DNA from: SAR92 clade bacterium
Lineage (GTDB): Bacteria > Pseudomonadota > Gammaproteobacteria > Pseudomonadales > Porticoccaceae
Direction of reading: 5' to 3'
Length of the DNA: 64,000 bases
NCBI GenBank assembly: GCA_004211905.1
Contig: SHBP01000002.1
Coordinates: forward strand, 62,001 to 126,000
The position numbers and the translations under genes were made by a program. Of this stretch, positions 1 to 9,321 are shown one piece after another. The notes under the pieces were generated by a model. That model searched no databases. It worked only from the letters and a program-made list of their open reading frames with translations, and had not been told where the DNA came from. The stretch's first letter is position 1. Every line of letters starts with the position of its first letter.

Positions 1-165
1 TAACATAAATGATTAAACATAATTAATAATGTGATCTCATAGCGATAAACTTTGCGCTAATCATGTATTTTGTCGATGCGTATTTTTGTCTTAGCGAGGG
101 TGTGCTTGGCGTTCAGGCAAACTTGTATAAAAGAAGAAAAGGAATCACTGCGGGGGTAAGTAAAA

Positions 166-1104
166 TTGGGAATAAGAAACATAATTATTGCTAGCATACT
201 AGGGAGTTTTATAAGTCTCGTTGAGGCTGATTCTTCACATAGTTACATTCAGCGGTATCCACTCATAACCGTTATCGCGAATGACATAGAAATTTCTTAC
301 AGAGAAATAGGGGTAGAAGACAACCCTAAAGTTCTACTGATTATGGGTTTAGGTGCTTCACATCTTGTTCATGGTGACAATTTAGTTCGTGGTATTGAGC
401 AGGCAGGCTATCAGGTTTTGATATTTGATAATCGTGATACTGGGGGTTCGACCCGATTTGATGATTGGGGGCAGCCAACCATTTGGTGGCAACTGTTAAA
501 AGATAAATTGGGTTTTCGCGTTGATGCGCCCTACAGCCTCGATGACATGACCGAAGACACCGTCGGGCTTCTCGATGCGGTTGGGTATGAGCATGCTCAC
601 GTTATGGGCTTTTCTATGGGGGGTATGATTGCGCAACAATTAGCGGCTAAATATCCTGAGAGGGTGCTTACTCTCACCTCGGTAATGTCGACTACTTTTG
701 CGAAACACTTACCCCCACCTACTGGAGCTGCAGAAACGGCATTAACCAACTTAGCTTCAGGTGAGGCATCAGAAAGTCGAATCGAGGCTATTCGCAAGCG
801 CGGTTTCTACCCAGAGTCTATGCCCCGGCAAATGATGGCTATATTTAAAACCGGCGATCGCTCGAATGAGGTAAAAACCATTAATGTTAACACCCTAGTT
901 ATACACGGTGAAGACGATGGGCTTGTACCTCCAGCACATGGAGAGCATACAGCTGAGCTTATTAGAGGAGCTGAGCTAGTAATTTTTCCAGGCATGGGAC
1001 ATAACATTCCAAAAGACGTGTTACCTAAAATGTTAGGTTATATGATTGAGCATATGAAGACTGTTGATTATGGCAAGGACACTCTGAACACCGCACTAGA
1101 CTGA
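166..1104 (+). CDS. alpha/beta hydrolase
   Basis: Nucleophile elbow GFSMGG, HGEDDGLVPPAHG and GMGHNIP typical of alpha/beta hydrolases; TTG start preceded by a G-rich stretch. Confidence 0.85.
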   Translation: MGIRNIIIASILGSFISLVEADSSHSYIQRYPLITVIANDIEISYREIGVEDNPKVLLIMGLGASHLVHGDNLVRGIEQAGYQVLIFDNRDTGGSTRFDDWGQPTIWWQLLKDKLGFRVDAPYSLDDMTEDTVGLLDAVGYEHAHVMGFSMGGMIAQQLAAKYPERVLTLTSVMSTTFAKHLPPPTGAAETALTNLASGEASESRIEAIRKRGFYPESMPRQMMAIFKTGDRSNEVKTINVNTLVIHGEDDGLVPPAHGEHTAELIRGAELVIFPGMGHNIPKDVLPKMLGYMIEHMKTVDYGKDTLNTALD

Positions 1105-1112
1105 GGACGATT

Positions 1113-1226
1113 ATGTATTATGGAGGAAGACTTAATAGTATAAACCATCTGATTGGGGCAGCCCTCGCTCTTGTTGCATTGGGCTCTACAGCCCATTTTA
1201 TTGCCATCATTGGTTATGTGCGCTAG
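1113..1226 (+). CDS. putative 37-aa single-TM microprotein
   Basis: Manual translation MYYGGRLNSINHLIGAALALVALGSTAHFIAIIGYVR*; GAGGA SD at 1103-1107 overlapping the stop of the upstream CDS. Confidence 0.4.
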   Translation: MYYGGRLNSINHLIGAALALVALGSTAHFIAIIGYVR

Positions 1227-1231
1227 CTAGC

Positions 1232-2470
1232 CTAATTGGCTGGAGCAACCTCTTCTTCTGCATGAAGCAGAGTACCTACGGGTGCTGCCGCTGCTTGAAG
1301 TGTACTTTGAACTTTGTATTCAGCAGGTAGCGCAGGAATGGTAAGCACACGCCAGATACTCATGACTCCCATCCCCAAAAGGCTGACAGCGATGAGTAGA
1401 AAAAAGCTCTTTAGCCCAAATATTTGCAGCCAAAAGACGGCTGTAATTGGGCCTGTGATAGAGGTCAGGCCACTGATCAAAATAATAGTGCCACTGGCAG
1501 GAACAATCTCCGCGGGGCGCAAATGATCATTAGTAAACGCAACAACAATTGAATACAGTGACAGCGAACATCCGCCAAATAGGAAAATCAATCCGTATAA
1601 CCAGACAGATGCCTCGTTGATAAAGCTAATAACGATGGCAAGAAATACTGCAGACACGCTCGCAAAGCCGATAACCCATCGGCGATCAATAGTGTCAGAG
1701 AGTTTGCCCAGTGGCCACTGCAAGAACATACCGCCTGCCATCATTGCTCCCATAAAGTTAGCAACTTGATAAACGGTAAAGCCGAGTTTTGTTACATAAA
1801 CAGCCCCCATGCTGAACAGGATGCTTGAAACCCACTGGGATACTATGATGGCTATGACACCCACTCGTGTGCGATACCATAGGTGGCTTATAGAGACTCG
1901 CTCTGTTTCTTCAATGGGAGGCGTTTGCACTACAGACAATAAAATAGGTACAGCTGCAACACTTACCATAACGGAGATTAGTATAAATAAGGTAAACCCA
2001 CTAGGGTCAGCAACATTCAACATAAACTGACCAGCACAGATTCCCGCAAGTAATATAGTGGTGTAGACCGAGAGAATTTGACCACGGTTAGTGTTGGTAG
2101 ACGATTGATTTAGCCAGCTTTCAGACACTACATAAATAGTTGAAAACGCAAAACCTGTGAGTAAACGCATGAGTGCCCACGCCCAAGGGTTAATGAACAA
2201 CGCATGTACCAATATAGTGACCGAAGCGACTGCAGATAATGCAGCGAAGATACGGATGTGTCCTACACGTTGAATCATCCTTGGTGTAAGCAACGAACCG
2301 GCCAAAAATCCGGCGAAATAGCAGGACATCAAGAGCCCAATAAGTAAGTCATCAAACCCCTCGATAGCCGCGCGTACACCCAATAGACTGCCCTGCACAC
2401 CAATGGCAAGTCCAATGAGAGAGAGGCCAGCAAAGAGAGGCCAAATGGCGACAACGGTACGAACGGGCAT
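1232..2470 (-). CDS. MFS transporter
   Basis: 12-TM-like hydrophobic protein with MFS signatures. Confidence 0.85.
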   Translation of the reverse strand: MPVRTVVAIWPLFAGLSLIGLAIGVQGSLLGVRAAIEGFDDLLIGLLMSCYFAGFLAGSLLTPRMIQRVGHIRIFAALSAVASVTILVHALFINPWAWALMRLLTGFAFSTIYVVSESWLNQSSTNTNRGQILSVYTTILLAGICAGQFMLNVADPSGFTLFILISVMVSVAAVPILLSVVQTPPIEETERVSISHLWYRTRVGVIAIIVSQWVSSILFSMGAVYVTKLGFTVYQVANFMGAMMAGGMFLQWPLGKLSDTIDRRWVIGFASVSAVFLAIVISFINEASVWLYGLIFLFGGCSLSLYSIVVAFTNDHLRPAEIVPASGTIILISGLTSITGPITAVFWLQIFGLKSFFLLIAVSLLGMGVMSIWRVLTIPALPAEYKVQSTLQAAAAPVGTLLHAEEEVAPAN

Positions 2471-2687
2471 GGCAAAAATGGCTCCACTAATTTGGCGCCA
2501 ATGTACTCTTAAAAATGATTATTTCAAAGCACTATTTATACTTATTTTGAAGAAAATTGAGTTATTGCTCAGGTTAATTTTAGCGAGTTTTAAATCAAAA
2601 CCTTTTTCTTTCTGTATCCAGTCATTCCTTGTTCCAGACCTTGCTAATCGGTATCCTGCTTGTCTTAGTTTTTAAGTTGGATTTACT

Positions 2688-3257
2688 ATGGCTACGTTGG
2701 CTTGGTCGTCGATAGAACAGCAGATTCGAGCGTGGATTGAGCAGTTTGTCGTTGGGTTCAATTTATGTCCCTTTGCCGCCCCAGTGGTGTCATCGGAGCG
2801 GTTGAGGATAAAGATCTGCGATGCCATCGACATTGAAACGATTATGCAATCTTTTCTGACTGAATTAGACCTTATTCAGAGTACCTCAGAGACTGATATT
2901 GCAACTACTTTGTTGGTCATTCCCAATGCATTGAGTGACTTTGAAGAATATCTCGATGTTATTGGTCTTGCTGAAGAACTTCTAAGTGAAGTTGGTTTAG
3001 AGGGTGTTATTCAGTTAGCCAGTTTTCATCCATGTTACCAATTTGTTGAAGAACCTGTGGATTCGGCCAGCCATTTTAGTAATCGCTCTCCCTATCCTCT
3101 GATTCATTTTCTACGAGAAGATATGGTGGAATCAGCGCTACAAAATTATGCTAATCCTGAGGAAATCCCGGCTCGTAACATGAAAACTCTTCAAGCGATT
3201 GGTCGAGATAGTATTGAGAGACGTTTGCATCAGCTTTCAGGTGACAAAACGACATGA
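2688..3257 (+). CDS. DUF1415 domain-containing protein
   Basis: Motifs WIEQFVVGFNLCPFA, FHPCYQF, NRSPYPLIHFLRE typical of DUF1415. Confidence 0.85.
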   Translation: MATLAWSSIEQQIRAWIEQFVVGFNLCPFAAPVVSSERLRIKICDAIDIETIMQSFLTELDLIQSTSETDIATTLLVIPNALSDFEEYLDVIGLAEELLSEVGLEGVIQLASFHPCYQFVEEPVDSASHFSNRSPYPLIHFLREDMVESALQNYANPEEIPARNMKTLQAIGRDSIERRLHQLSGDKTT

Positions 3258-4444
3258 AAAATTACGATGTAATTGTTATTGGTGGCGGGGCGGCTGGATT
3301 GTTTTGTGCCCTTACTGCCGGTCAGCGAGGGCGTTCGGTTCTGGTGCTTGATAGCAGTAATAAAGTAGGAAAAAAAATTCTTATGTCAGGCGGCGGCGGC
3401 TGTAATTTTACTAATTTGGATATTACCCCTGAAAATTATCTTTCCAATAACCCGCATTTTTGTATTTCCGCACTCAATCGTTATAACCAATGGCAGTTTA
3501 TTGATCTGGTTGAGCATCATCAGATTCCCTATCATGAGAAAAGCCACGGTGAACTATTTTGTGATAACTCCTCCAAAGACATTCTTAGAATGTTGCTAGA
3601 CGAGTGCGCAGCAGCAAAGGTGGTCATTCAAACTAAAGCCGTTGTTAGTCAAATTGAATCTGTGGAAGAGGGGGGTTTTAACCTCTCTGTCGCGGGGCTA
3701 AAGATTTGTTGCCAGTCATTGGTTGTTGCCTCAGGTGGATTGTCTATTCCAACCCTCGGCGCTTCTGGCTTTGGCTATGATATTGCAGAGCAGTTTGGGT
3801 TAAATTTACTGCCACGAAGCGCAGGTTTGGTACCCTTTACCTTTAGTGATTGGGTAAAAGACATTAGTGAGGCCAATTCGGGTCTATCCTTAGACGTAGA
3901 AATGTCGGTCAATGGTATGAGCTTTCGTGAGAATCTACTTTTTACTCACAGGGGTATCAGTGGTCCAGCAGCACTGCAGCTCTCTAGTTATTGGAAGCCT
4001 GGCCAATTTATTAGTATTAACCTTTTACCGGATCATGATGCTCAGACACTCTTACTCGGGTACAAACAGTCCCACCCCAAAAGTTTATTACGTAATTTAA
4101 TCGGCCCCTTGCTATCCAAGGGCTTTACGCAGTCTTTACAGGCTCGCTACTGGCCTCAATATAGTGAAACTCCTATTGCAGAAATACCTAATACTGTCTT
4201 AGTGAGTCTTGCCAACCATCTATCTAACTGGCAATTAAAACCATCAGGCACTGAAGGTTATCGTACCGCGGAGGTGACTCTCTGCGGTGTGGATACAGAT
4301 TACATTTCCTCCAAAACTATGGAATGTAAAAGCCAATCGGGTCTTTACTTTGTGGGAGAAGTGCTAGATGTTACGGGTCATCTGGGCGGCTATAACTTTC
4401 AATGGGCCTGGGCTTCTGGTTACGCGGCAGGCTGCTATGTATAA
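3254..4444 (+). CDS. HI0933/BaiN-like NAD(P)/FAD-dependent oxidoreductase
   Basis: N-terminal GGGAAGLFCA dinucleotide fold, KILMSGGGGCNFTN, C-terminal GEVLDVTGHLGGYNFQWAWASG; overlaps upstream CDS by 4 bp. Confidence 0.9.
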   Translation: MKNYDVIVIGGGAAGLFCALTAGQRGRSVLVLDSSNKVGKKILMSGGGGCNFTNLDITPENYLSNNPHFCISALNRYNQWQFIDLVEHHQIPYHEKSHGELFCDNSSKDILRMLLDECAAAKVVIQTKAVVSQIESVEEGGFNLSVAGLKICCQSLVVASGGLSIPTLGASGFGYDIAEQFGLNLLPRSAGLVPFTFSDWVKDISEANSGLSLDVEMSVNGMSFRENLLFTHRGISGPAALQLSSYWKPGQFISINLLPDHDAQTLLLGYKQSHPKSLLRNLIGPLLSKGFTQSLQARYWPQYSETPIAEIPNTVLVSLANHLSNWQLKPSGTEGYRTAEVTLCGVDTDYISSKTMECKSQSGLYFVGEVLDVTGHLGGYNFQWAWASGYAAGCYV

Positions 4445-4446
4445 GG

Positions 4447-5385
4447 CTATTTGCGGTTTGACTTGGCTTTTCGGCGCCGCGCTGCTGCCTTCTCCAAACG
4501 CAATTTCTCACGCACTTCTTTTTCAGCCTTCATAATAGCTACTTGTTTCATTTCAGCCTCAATTACCTCAGGAGTTTCAAAACCTAGGGGGCCAAATAAC
4601 CCTGCTCGTAATTCATTAACAAAGATTGTTGAGACTCTTTCTAAATCAACACGGCCACCAGCTCTCAGACATCCTCTTTGGCCACCAATTATTTCTAGCA
4701 GTTCAATTTCGGTTTGAGGCAACTGATCAATATTAAATCGCTCTGTTAGTCGTTGGGGGTATTTTTTGAGTAAAAACTCAGCGGCAAAGAAAGCTAAATC
4801 TTCATAGCTCACTGCGGTATCTTTAATAGCACCGGTGGTAGCTAAGCGGTAGCTACCTTCCGGATTCTCGATTTTAGGCCAAAGTATCCCCGGAGTATCA
4901 AGTAGCATAATCCCATTACGCAGATTGATCTTTTGCTGACCTTTGGTAATTGCTGGTTCGTCACCCGTTTTGGTGATGTGCTTGCCCGCTAGGCAGTTAA
5001 TTAAAGAAGACTTACCGACGTTTGGTATACCGGTTACCATGACAAGGGTGTTGCGGCCTTCTTTTTGGGGGCTGAGCTTATTAATTAGATCAATGATTTG
5101 CTTGCTTGGGTCGTGATTTTTTAGGTCCAACGCTAGAGTCTTAGTGTTAGCCTGTTGCTCGAAATAATTCTGCCATTGTTTTGTGATTGCAGGATCACCC
5201 AAATCAGTCTTGTTAAGTAATTTAATGTGAGGTTTTTCAGTAGTCAGACTTTGAATAAATGGGTTTGAGCTACTGAAGGGAATTCGTGCATCCAATACTT
5301 CAACAACGACATTGACCAAGGGCAGGGCCTCAACCATTTCGTTACTGGCCTTACGCATGTGACCTGGATACCACTGAATTGACAT
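4447..5385 (-). CDS. ylqF: YlqF/RbgA-type circularly permuted ribosome biogenesis GTPase
   Basis: MSIQWYPGHMRKA, NKTDL, GIPNVGKSSLIN, DTPGILWP motifs in permuted order. Confidence 0.92.
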   Translation of the reverse strand: MSIQWYPGHMRKASNEMVEALPLVNVVVEVLDARIPFSSSNPFIQSLTTEKPHIKLLNKTDLGDPAITKQWQNYFEQQANTKTLALDLKNHDPSKQIIDLINKLSPQKEGRNTLVMVTGIPNVGKSSLINCLAGKHITKTGDEPAITKGQQKINLRNGIMLLDTPGILWPKIENPEGSYRLATTGAIKDTAVSYEDLAFFAAEFLLKKYPQRLTERFNIDQLPQTEIELLEIIGGQRGCLRAGGRVDLERVSTIFVNELRAGLFGPLGFETPEVIEAEMKQVAIMKAEKEVREKLRLEKAAARRRKAKSNRK

Positions 5386-5501
5386 GGTTAACTCTTTTAG
5401 TGAGTGATTATCGCTATTTCTAGAGTTCCATTTTCAGGTTGAAACCCACCAAAAGCAAGATAAACCAGTTTAAGAGATTGTTAAGGGTATGGTTACTAAA
5501 T

Positions 5502-5521
5502 AGTCTTCAAAAAGACTGTTA
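5502..5521 (-). terminator. weak hairpin directly after the acylase stop
   Basis: AGTCTT-loop-AAGACT just past the stop codon; short stem, weak T-tract. Confidence 0.3.
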
Positions 5522-7699
5522 TTTTCCTGGCCTATAACGTCGCTCTATTTTCGTCTGACGAAGGTCTTCATCAAATAGAGGGTCATGCAGGATTTCATTA
5601 GCGTAATCTTCGGCCTGATCTGCATAATGGGGAGAGTCTTGATCAAGCGTAGCAGCACCAAATTGATGAACGCCACGCACCTTTAGTTTACCCTTGGCAT
5701 CCCATGAGACTTGATAGTAGAGACCATCACCAGCAACGTTGGTAAGGTAGTTATCCCCTTCCATACGCATGCCATAAATTGCTCTTAGGGTATCTGGGCC
5801 TCCACCTACAGGAAGATTAATATCACCTCGAACATGACGGTTTACTTCACCCCATAGAGGATCGATACGGCCATTATTTTCCATTAGTAAGTCTGTACAG
5901 CGGACCAATTCATCCAAAGGTTTGGGGGCTGCTTCTCCTTTTTGCTCTGATAACCATTCACCACCTAAGACACACGCGCTTAACGCTGCACCTCGATTGT
6001 TAATATCGGTGGATAGGTCCCAGTTAGCAATCAAGGTTTGAGCGGCCGAGTAAATTTGTAAATCGGTTGCTCCCAGGCTCTCTAAGTCGGCTTCAGCGGC
6101 CTGTTGTAAAAATTTATAAGCGCGTGAGTTAACGCTATATTTCTTATCATGCTTGAGATCAAAAAATTGTTGCTCAGAAATAGAGTCCATTTCTGCGAGT
6201 AGCTCCAAACCGCGATCTGCACGATTGGTCATGCGTGTTGGAAAGCCATCTTCAATTCGATAATCGCTTTTATTAGGATTGTCTGCTTCTGCACTAACAC
6301 GAAAAGGTGTTTGATTGGCACTGTGCAAATAGCCAGACACGGGATTAATAACCTGAGGTAAGTCATCAAAGGCCATGTATTCTTGCCAAATTATATTGCT
6401 GCGGTCACCCGGTAGATACTGAGTCCAGTCATAACTTGGTGACCTTTTTGGGGTCAGCGAGTTATGTACAAACATGGTGTTGCCCTCGCGATCTGCATAA
6501 ACAAAGTTAAAACTGGCAAAGGCTTGCATGCGCAGGGCATCGCGCCATTGGTCAAAATTTTGTGCTTTGTTCATCTCTAGCCATTGCTCTAGCTGACGCA
6601 CCTCACCCATGCCTGCATAACGCACCGCATAGGTACCATGATCATTTTGAATCACAGGGCCATGCACAGACTTAAGCCCCACCTCAGCGACAGTCCAAGG
6701 CAGGAATCCAAATAACTTAACCTTAATCTTTATATCTTTGGTTTCGAGGGTTTTCCATTCACCGTCTAGTTTGTAGCGCATAGGGTCATTGGGATCCATA
6801 TCTAGTACATAGATATCAACCAGATCGGGCTTGTTAACTGTCGCGCCCCAAGCGAGGTTTTCAGTGAAACCGACACCGATAGTGGCACTACTGGGGAATA
6901 GTCCCCCCATAATATTGAGGCCTTCGTTACTTTGTATGTGGGCCTCATACCATGCTACCGGGCCAGTCGTGGGCTGGTGAGAGTTAATGGCTAAGCGTGT
7001 TGCACCGTCAATAGTAAAAGGCGCTGACACCGCAATAGCATTTGAGCCCACAGGAAGATTACCAATAGTGACCCCTGCCATAGGCTCTGCTTGTTTATTA
7101 GCGTCAGCAGGGCCGCGGCTGATGGGGTGTTGTCTTTGTTCTTCAAAGAGCTCAGTTATCGAGCCATCAAAACCATAAAATAGTAAATGCCGCAACATAT
7201 ACCCAGCGATAACGTCCTTTCCCGTGATAGGAAAAATCGATTGATTAGTCTGCTCAGGGTGCAGGGCTGCGTAGTAGTTGATTCCGTCTACAAACGCATT
7301 GATCCAAGCGTGAGTTTCTGGCTTAAGAGCAGAATCGTAGTTTGCTTCAACAGTTTCCCAAATTTCCAACCATTGAATCAAAAAATCAACGGTAGCAGCG
7401 TCTTGACCATTTATTGCTGCATTAGTACCGCGATAAAAGGGGATAGTGTCATGAATAATTTGCCAGTTATCTTCGGCCTGCGCATAGGCAAAGCCAAAAG
7501 CCGCATCCACATCGCGTTCACCAATAATATGGGGCACCCCAAGATGGTCACGTTCAATCACCACCTGGTACTTGTCACCAAGGGCTAAGTAGTCATCTGT
7601 AGCAAACTTATTGGCGCAGCCTGACAGCGCGATAAGAGTGGATATTGCGACAATACGAAGGGTTAAAACATGAAGGGTTAATAAGTTAAACAGTGCCAT
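5519..7699 (-). CDS. penicillin acylase family (Ntn-hydrolase) lipoprotein
   Basis: RDHLGVPHIIGERDVDAAFGFAYAQAEDN, catalytic GSNAIAVS, HANQTPF-like C-terminal motif; lipobox LIALSGC. Start placed at the internal Met (ORF track extends to 7774). Confidence 0.85.
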   Translation of the reverse strand: MALFNLLTLHVLTLRIVAISTLIALSGCANKFATDDYLALGDKYQVVIERDHLGVPHIIGERDVDAAFGFAYAQAEDNWQIIHDTIPFYRGTNAAINGQDAATVDFLIQWLEIWETVEANYDSALKPETHAWINAFVDGINYYAALHPEQTNQSIFPITGKDVIAGYMLRHLLFYGFDGSITELFEEQRQHPISRGPADANKQAEPMAGVTIGNLPVGSNAIAVSAPFTIDGATRLAINSHQPTTGPVAWYEAHIQSNEGLNIMGGLFPSSATIGVGFTENLAWGATVNKPDLVDIYVLDMDPNDPMRYKLDGEWKTLETKDIKIKVKLFGFLPWTVAEVGLKSVHGPVIQNDHGTYAVRYAGMGEVRQLEQWLEMNKAQNFDQWRDALRMQAFASFNFVYADREGNTMFVHNSLTPKRSPSYDWTQYLPGDRSNIIWQEYMAFDDLPQVINPVSGYLHSANQTPFRVSAEADNPNKSDYRIEDGFPTRMTNRADRGLELLAEMDSISEQQFFDLKHDKKYSVNSRAYKFLQQAAEADLESLGATDLQIYSAAQTLIANWDLSTDINNRGAALSACVLGGEWLSEQKGEAAPKPLDELVRCTDLLMENNGRIDPLWGEVNRHVRGDINLPVGGGPDTLRAIYGMRMEGDNYLTNVAGDGLYYQVSWDAKGKLKVRGVHQFGAATLDQDSPHYADQAEDYANEILHDPLFDEDLRQTKIERRYRPGK

Positions 7700-7896
7700 G
7701 ATGAGCCCATTTTTTATTATTGGTATATCCAAGATACGTATTAGTTTGCTAAAGAGACCGCAAATGACTCTCATAAAAAAATCTATTTTTCATCGGCCTT
7801 AGCTTATGTCTAGTTTACACTAAACCTCTAAGCACCCTATACACCGCGAGGCACAAATCCATGCCCCATTACTGTTAACCCTCCTATGATTTTGTC

Positions 7897-9057
7897 CTAT
7901 TGTTGCTTATAGTTTGGATTATGGTTATCCATTATCTCTTCTGCAATTGTATGTAAGTCGGTATTGAACCCTGTGTCGAAATCATTAGTCCTTAGCTGGA
8001 CACCATATAATGCATTCAACCATATAAGAGTACCAGTATAGGCAATAATCTCACCTTGATGCCCTTTAGCATCTGTAAAAATCGCACTTTCAAATGAACC
8101 AAACAAAGAAATATCATCCAACAATACGTCGTTTTGATACATCCCTTCTAAATCAAATGTTGCCCAACCTGTTGGAATAGAGAAAATATCTGTTGACGGA
8201 TACATTTCACGCAATTGATCTATTACTATTGTATGAGTGTGATCGCTCACAAAAAATTCATACAACTCTCTGATATTATTAAAACCTGCGTCTTCTGCTC
8301 TTTGTTGCCAATCAGCTGGAAAATCAATTGGCGGAATAGATATAAATATTTTTATGTTAGGATTTTTTTGCAAAGCGTAATCTATCCACTCTGAGAAACC
8401 CGATGTAGGATCATCTTCATTGTAGTAACCGGTCATACCAAGCATATCAAAGTTACCAGCATCAAGAATTTGTTTGATATCAGTATTCGTACCTTCGTTA
8501 TTCCACAATCCAATTGGTGTGCCGTTATCACCACCTCGAGTAAATACAGTGTCTGTGTGCTCTAAAAATTCTGCGTCAAATGCTAACTCACTCAGTCTTT
8601 GAGCATAAGGCTTAAAGAAACTATTGCCCATAAGCAACATATTTACTCCGCCCAAACCTTCAACAACATCATTAACGGTAATTATTATCCCCAGTGATGA
8701 AGTTAGTTGCCCATCTGATGCAGACACAGTAACGCTATAAATGTTGTCTTGATCGGCGTCTTGGGGGCTCTCGAAATCTGGAGATGACTGAAATGCTAAA
8801 ATCCCAGATGAACCTCCTATAGATAATAAAGAAGCATCATCCCCGCTTATGGAATAGGTAATATTGTCGCCTTCCGCATCGGTTGCTTGGAGCGTCGCGA
8901 TATCCAGCGTGTTTTCATCAACTGCATAATCAATAATACCGGTAAAGTCAGGTGCCGTGTTCTGATTGGCCTCTGAAATGGTATCTCCACCTCCGCCGCC
9001 GCAAGCCGATAAAAGCAACATTGAAATTAAAATTAAAATATATAAATTTTTATGCAT
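7897..9057 (-). CDS. lipoprotein with cadherin-like domain and SGNH-like hydrolase domain
   Basis: Lipobox LLLSACGGGGGD; cadherin-like segment FTGIIDYAVDEN...VTVSASDG; SGNH-like GNSF block and C-terminal DAKGH. Confidence 0.65.
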   Translation of the reverse strand: MHKNLYILILISMLLLSACGGGGGDTISEANQNTAPDFTGIIDYAVDENTLDIATLQATDAEGDNITYSISGDDASLLSIGGSSGILAFQSSPDFESPQDADQDNIYSVTVSASDGQLTSSLGIIITVNDVVEGLGGVNMLLMGNSFFKPYAQRLSELAFDAEFLEHTDTVFTRGGDNGTPIGLWNNEGTNTDIKQILDAGNFDMLGMTGYYNEDDPTSGFSEWIDYALQKNPNIKIFISIPPIDFPADWQQRAEDAGFNNIRELYEFFVSDHTHTIVIDQLREMYPSTDIFSIPTGWATFDLEGMYQNDVLLDDISLFGSFESAIFTDAKGHQGEIIAYTGTLIWLNALYGVQLRTNDFDTGFNTDLHTIAEEIMDNHNPNYKQQ

Positions 9058-9272
9058 AATCGTATTATATCCATGTAATTTGCTTATACAACGACTTGCC
9101 TGCTGTTAGGTTGACAATGATTACTCTGAGGTCTGATTTTTATGCGAAGTCATTACCTTGTTTCTTCTGGCAAAATAATAGTGCTTAAGTACCTATATAG
9201 TCTGATTACGGCGTGATAACCATTTGCCCGTATATCATGAGGCCCTCAGCGCAAACGCAGCAAGAGAGATGC

Positions 9273-9305
9273 AAACATAAAAGGTTAGGTTTACACTTTA
9301 TGTTT
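9273..9305. promoter_or_regulatory. inverted repeat upstream of the GH3 gene
   Basis: Perfect 9-bp arms AAACATAAA/TTTATGTTT with 15-nt spacer, 17 nt before the ATG. Confidence 0.3.
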
Positions 9306-9321
9306 TTCAGAAGGCATTAAA

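Noticed and set aside
2403-2675. 90-aa plus-strand ORF before the DUF1415 gene
   Set aside because: Half antisense to the MFS gene and half AT-rich intergenic sequence; no supporting SD or similarity.
7187-7588. 133-aa plus-strand ORF inside the acylase gene
   Set aside because: Antisense to a strongly supported CDS; composition not protein-like.
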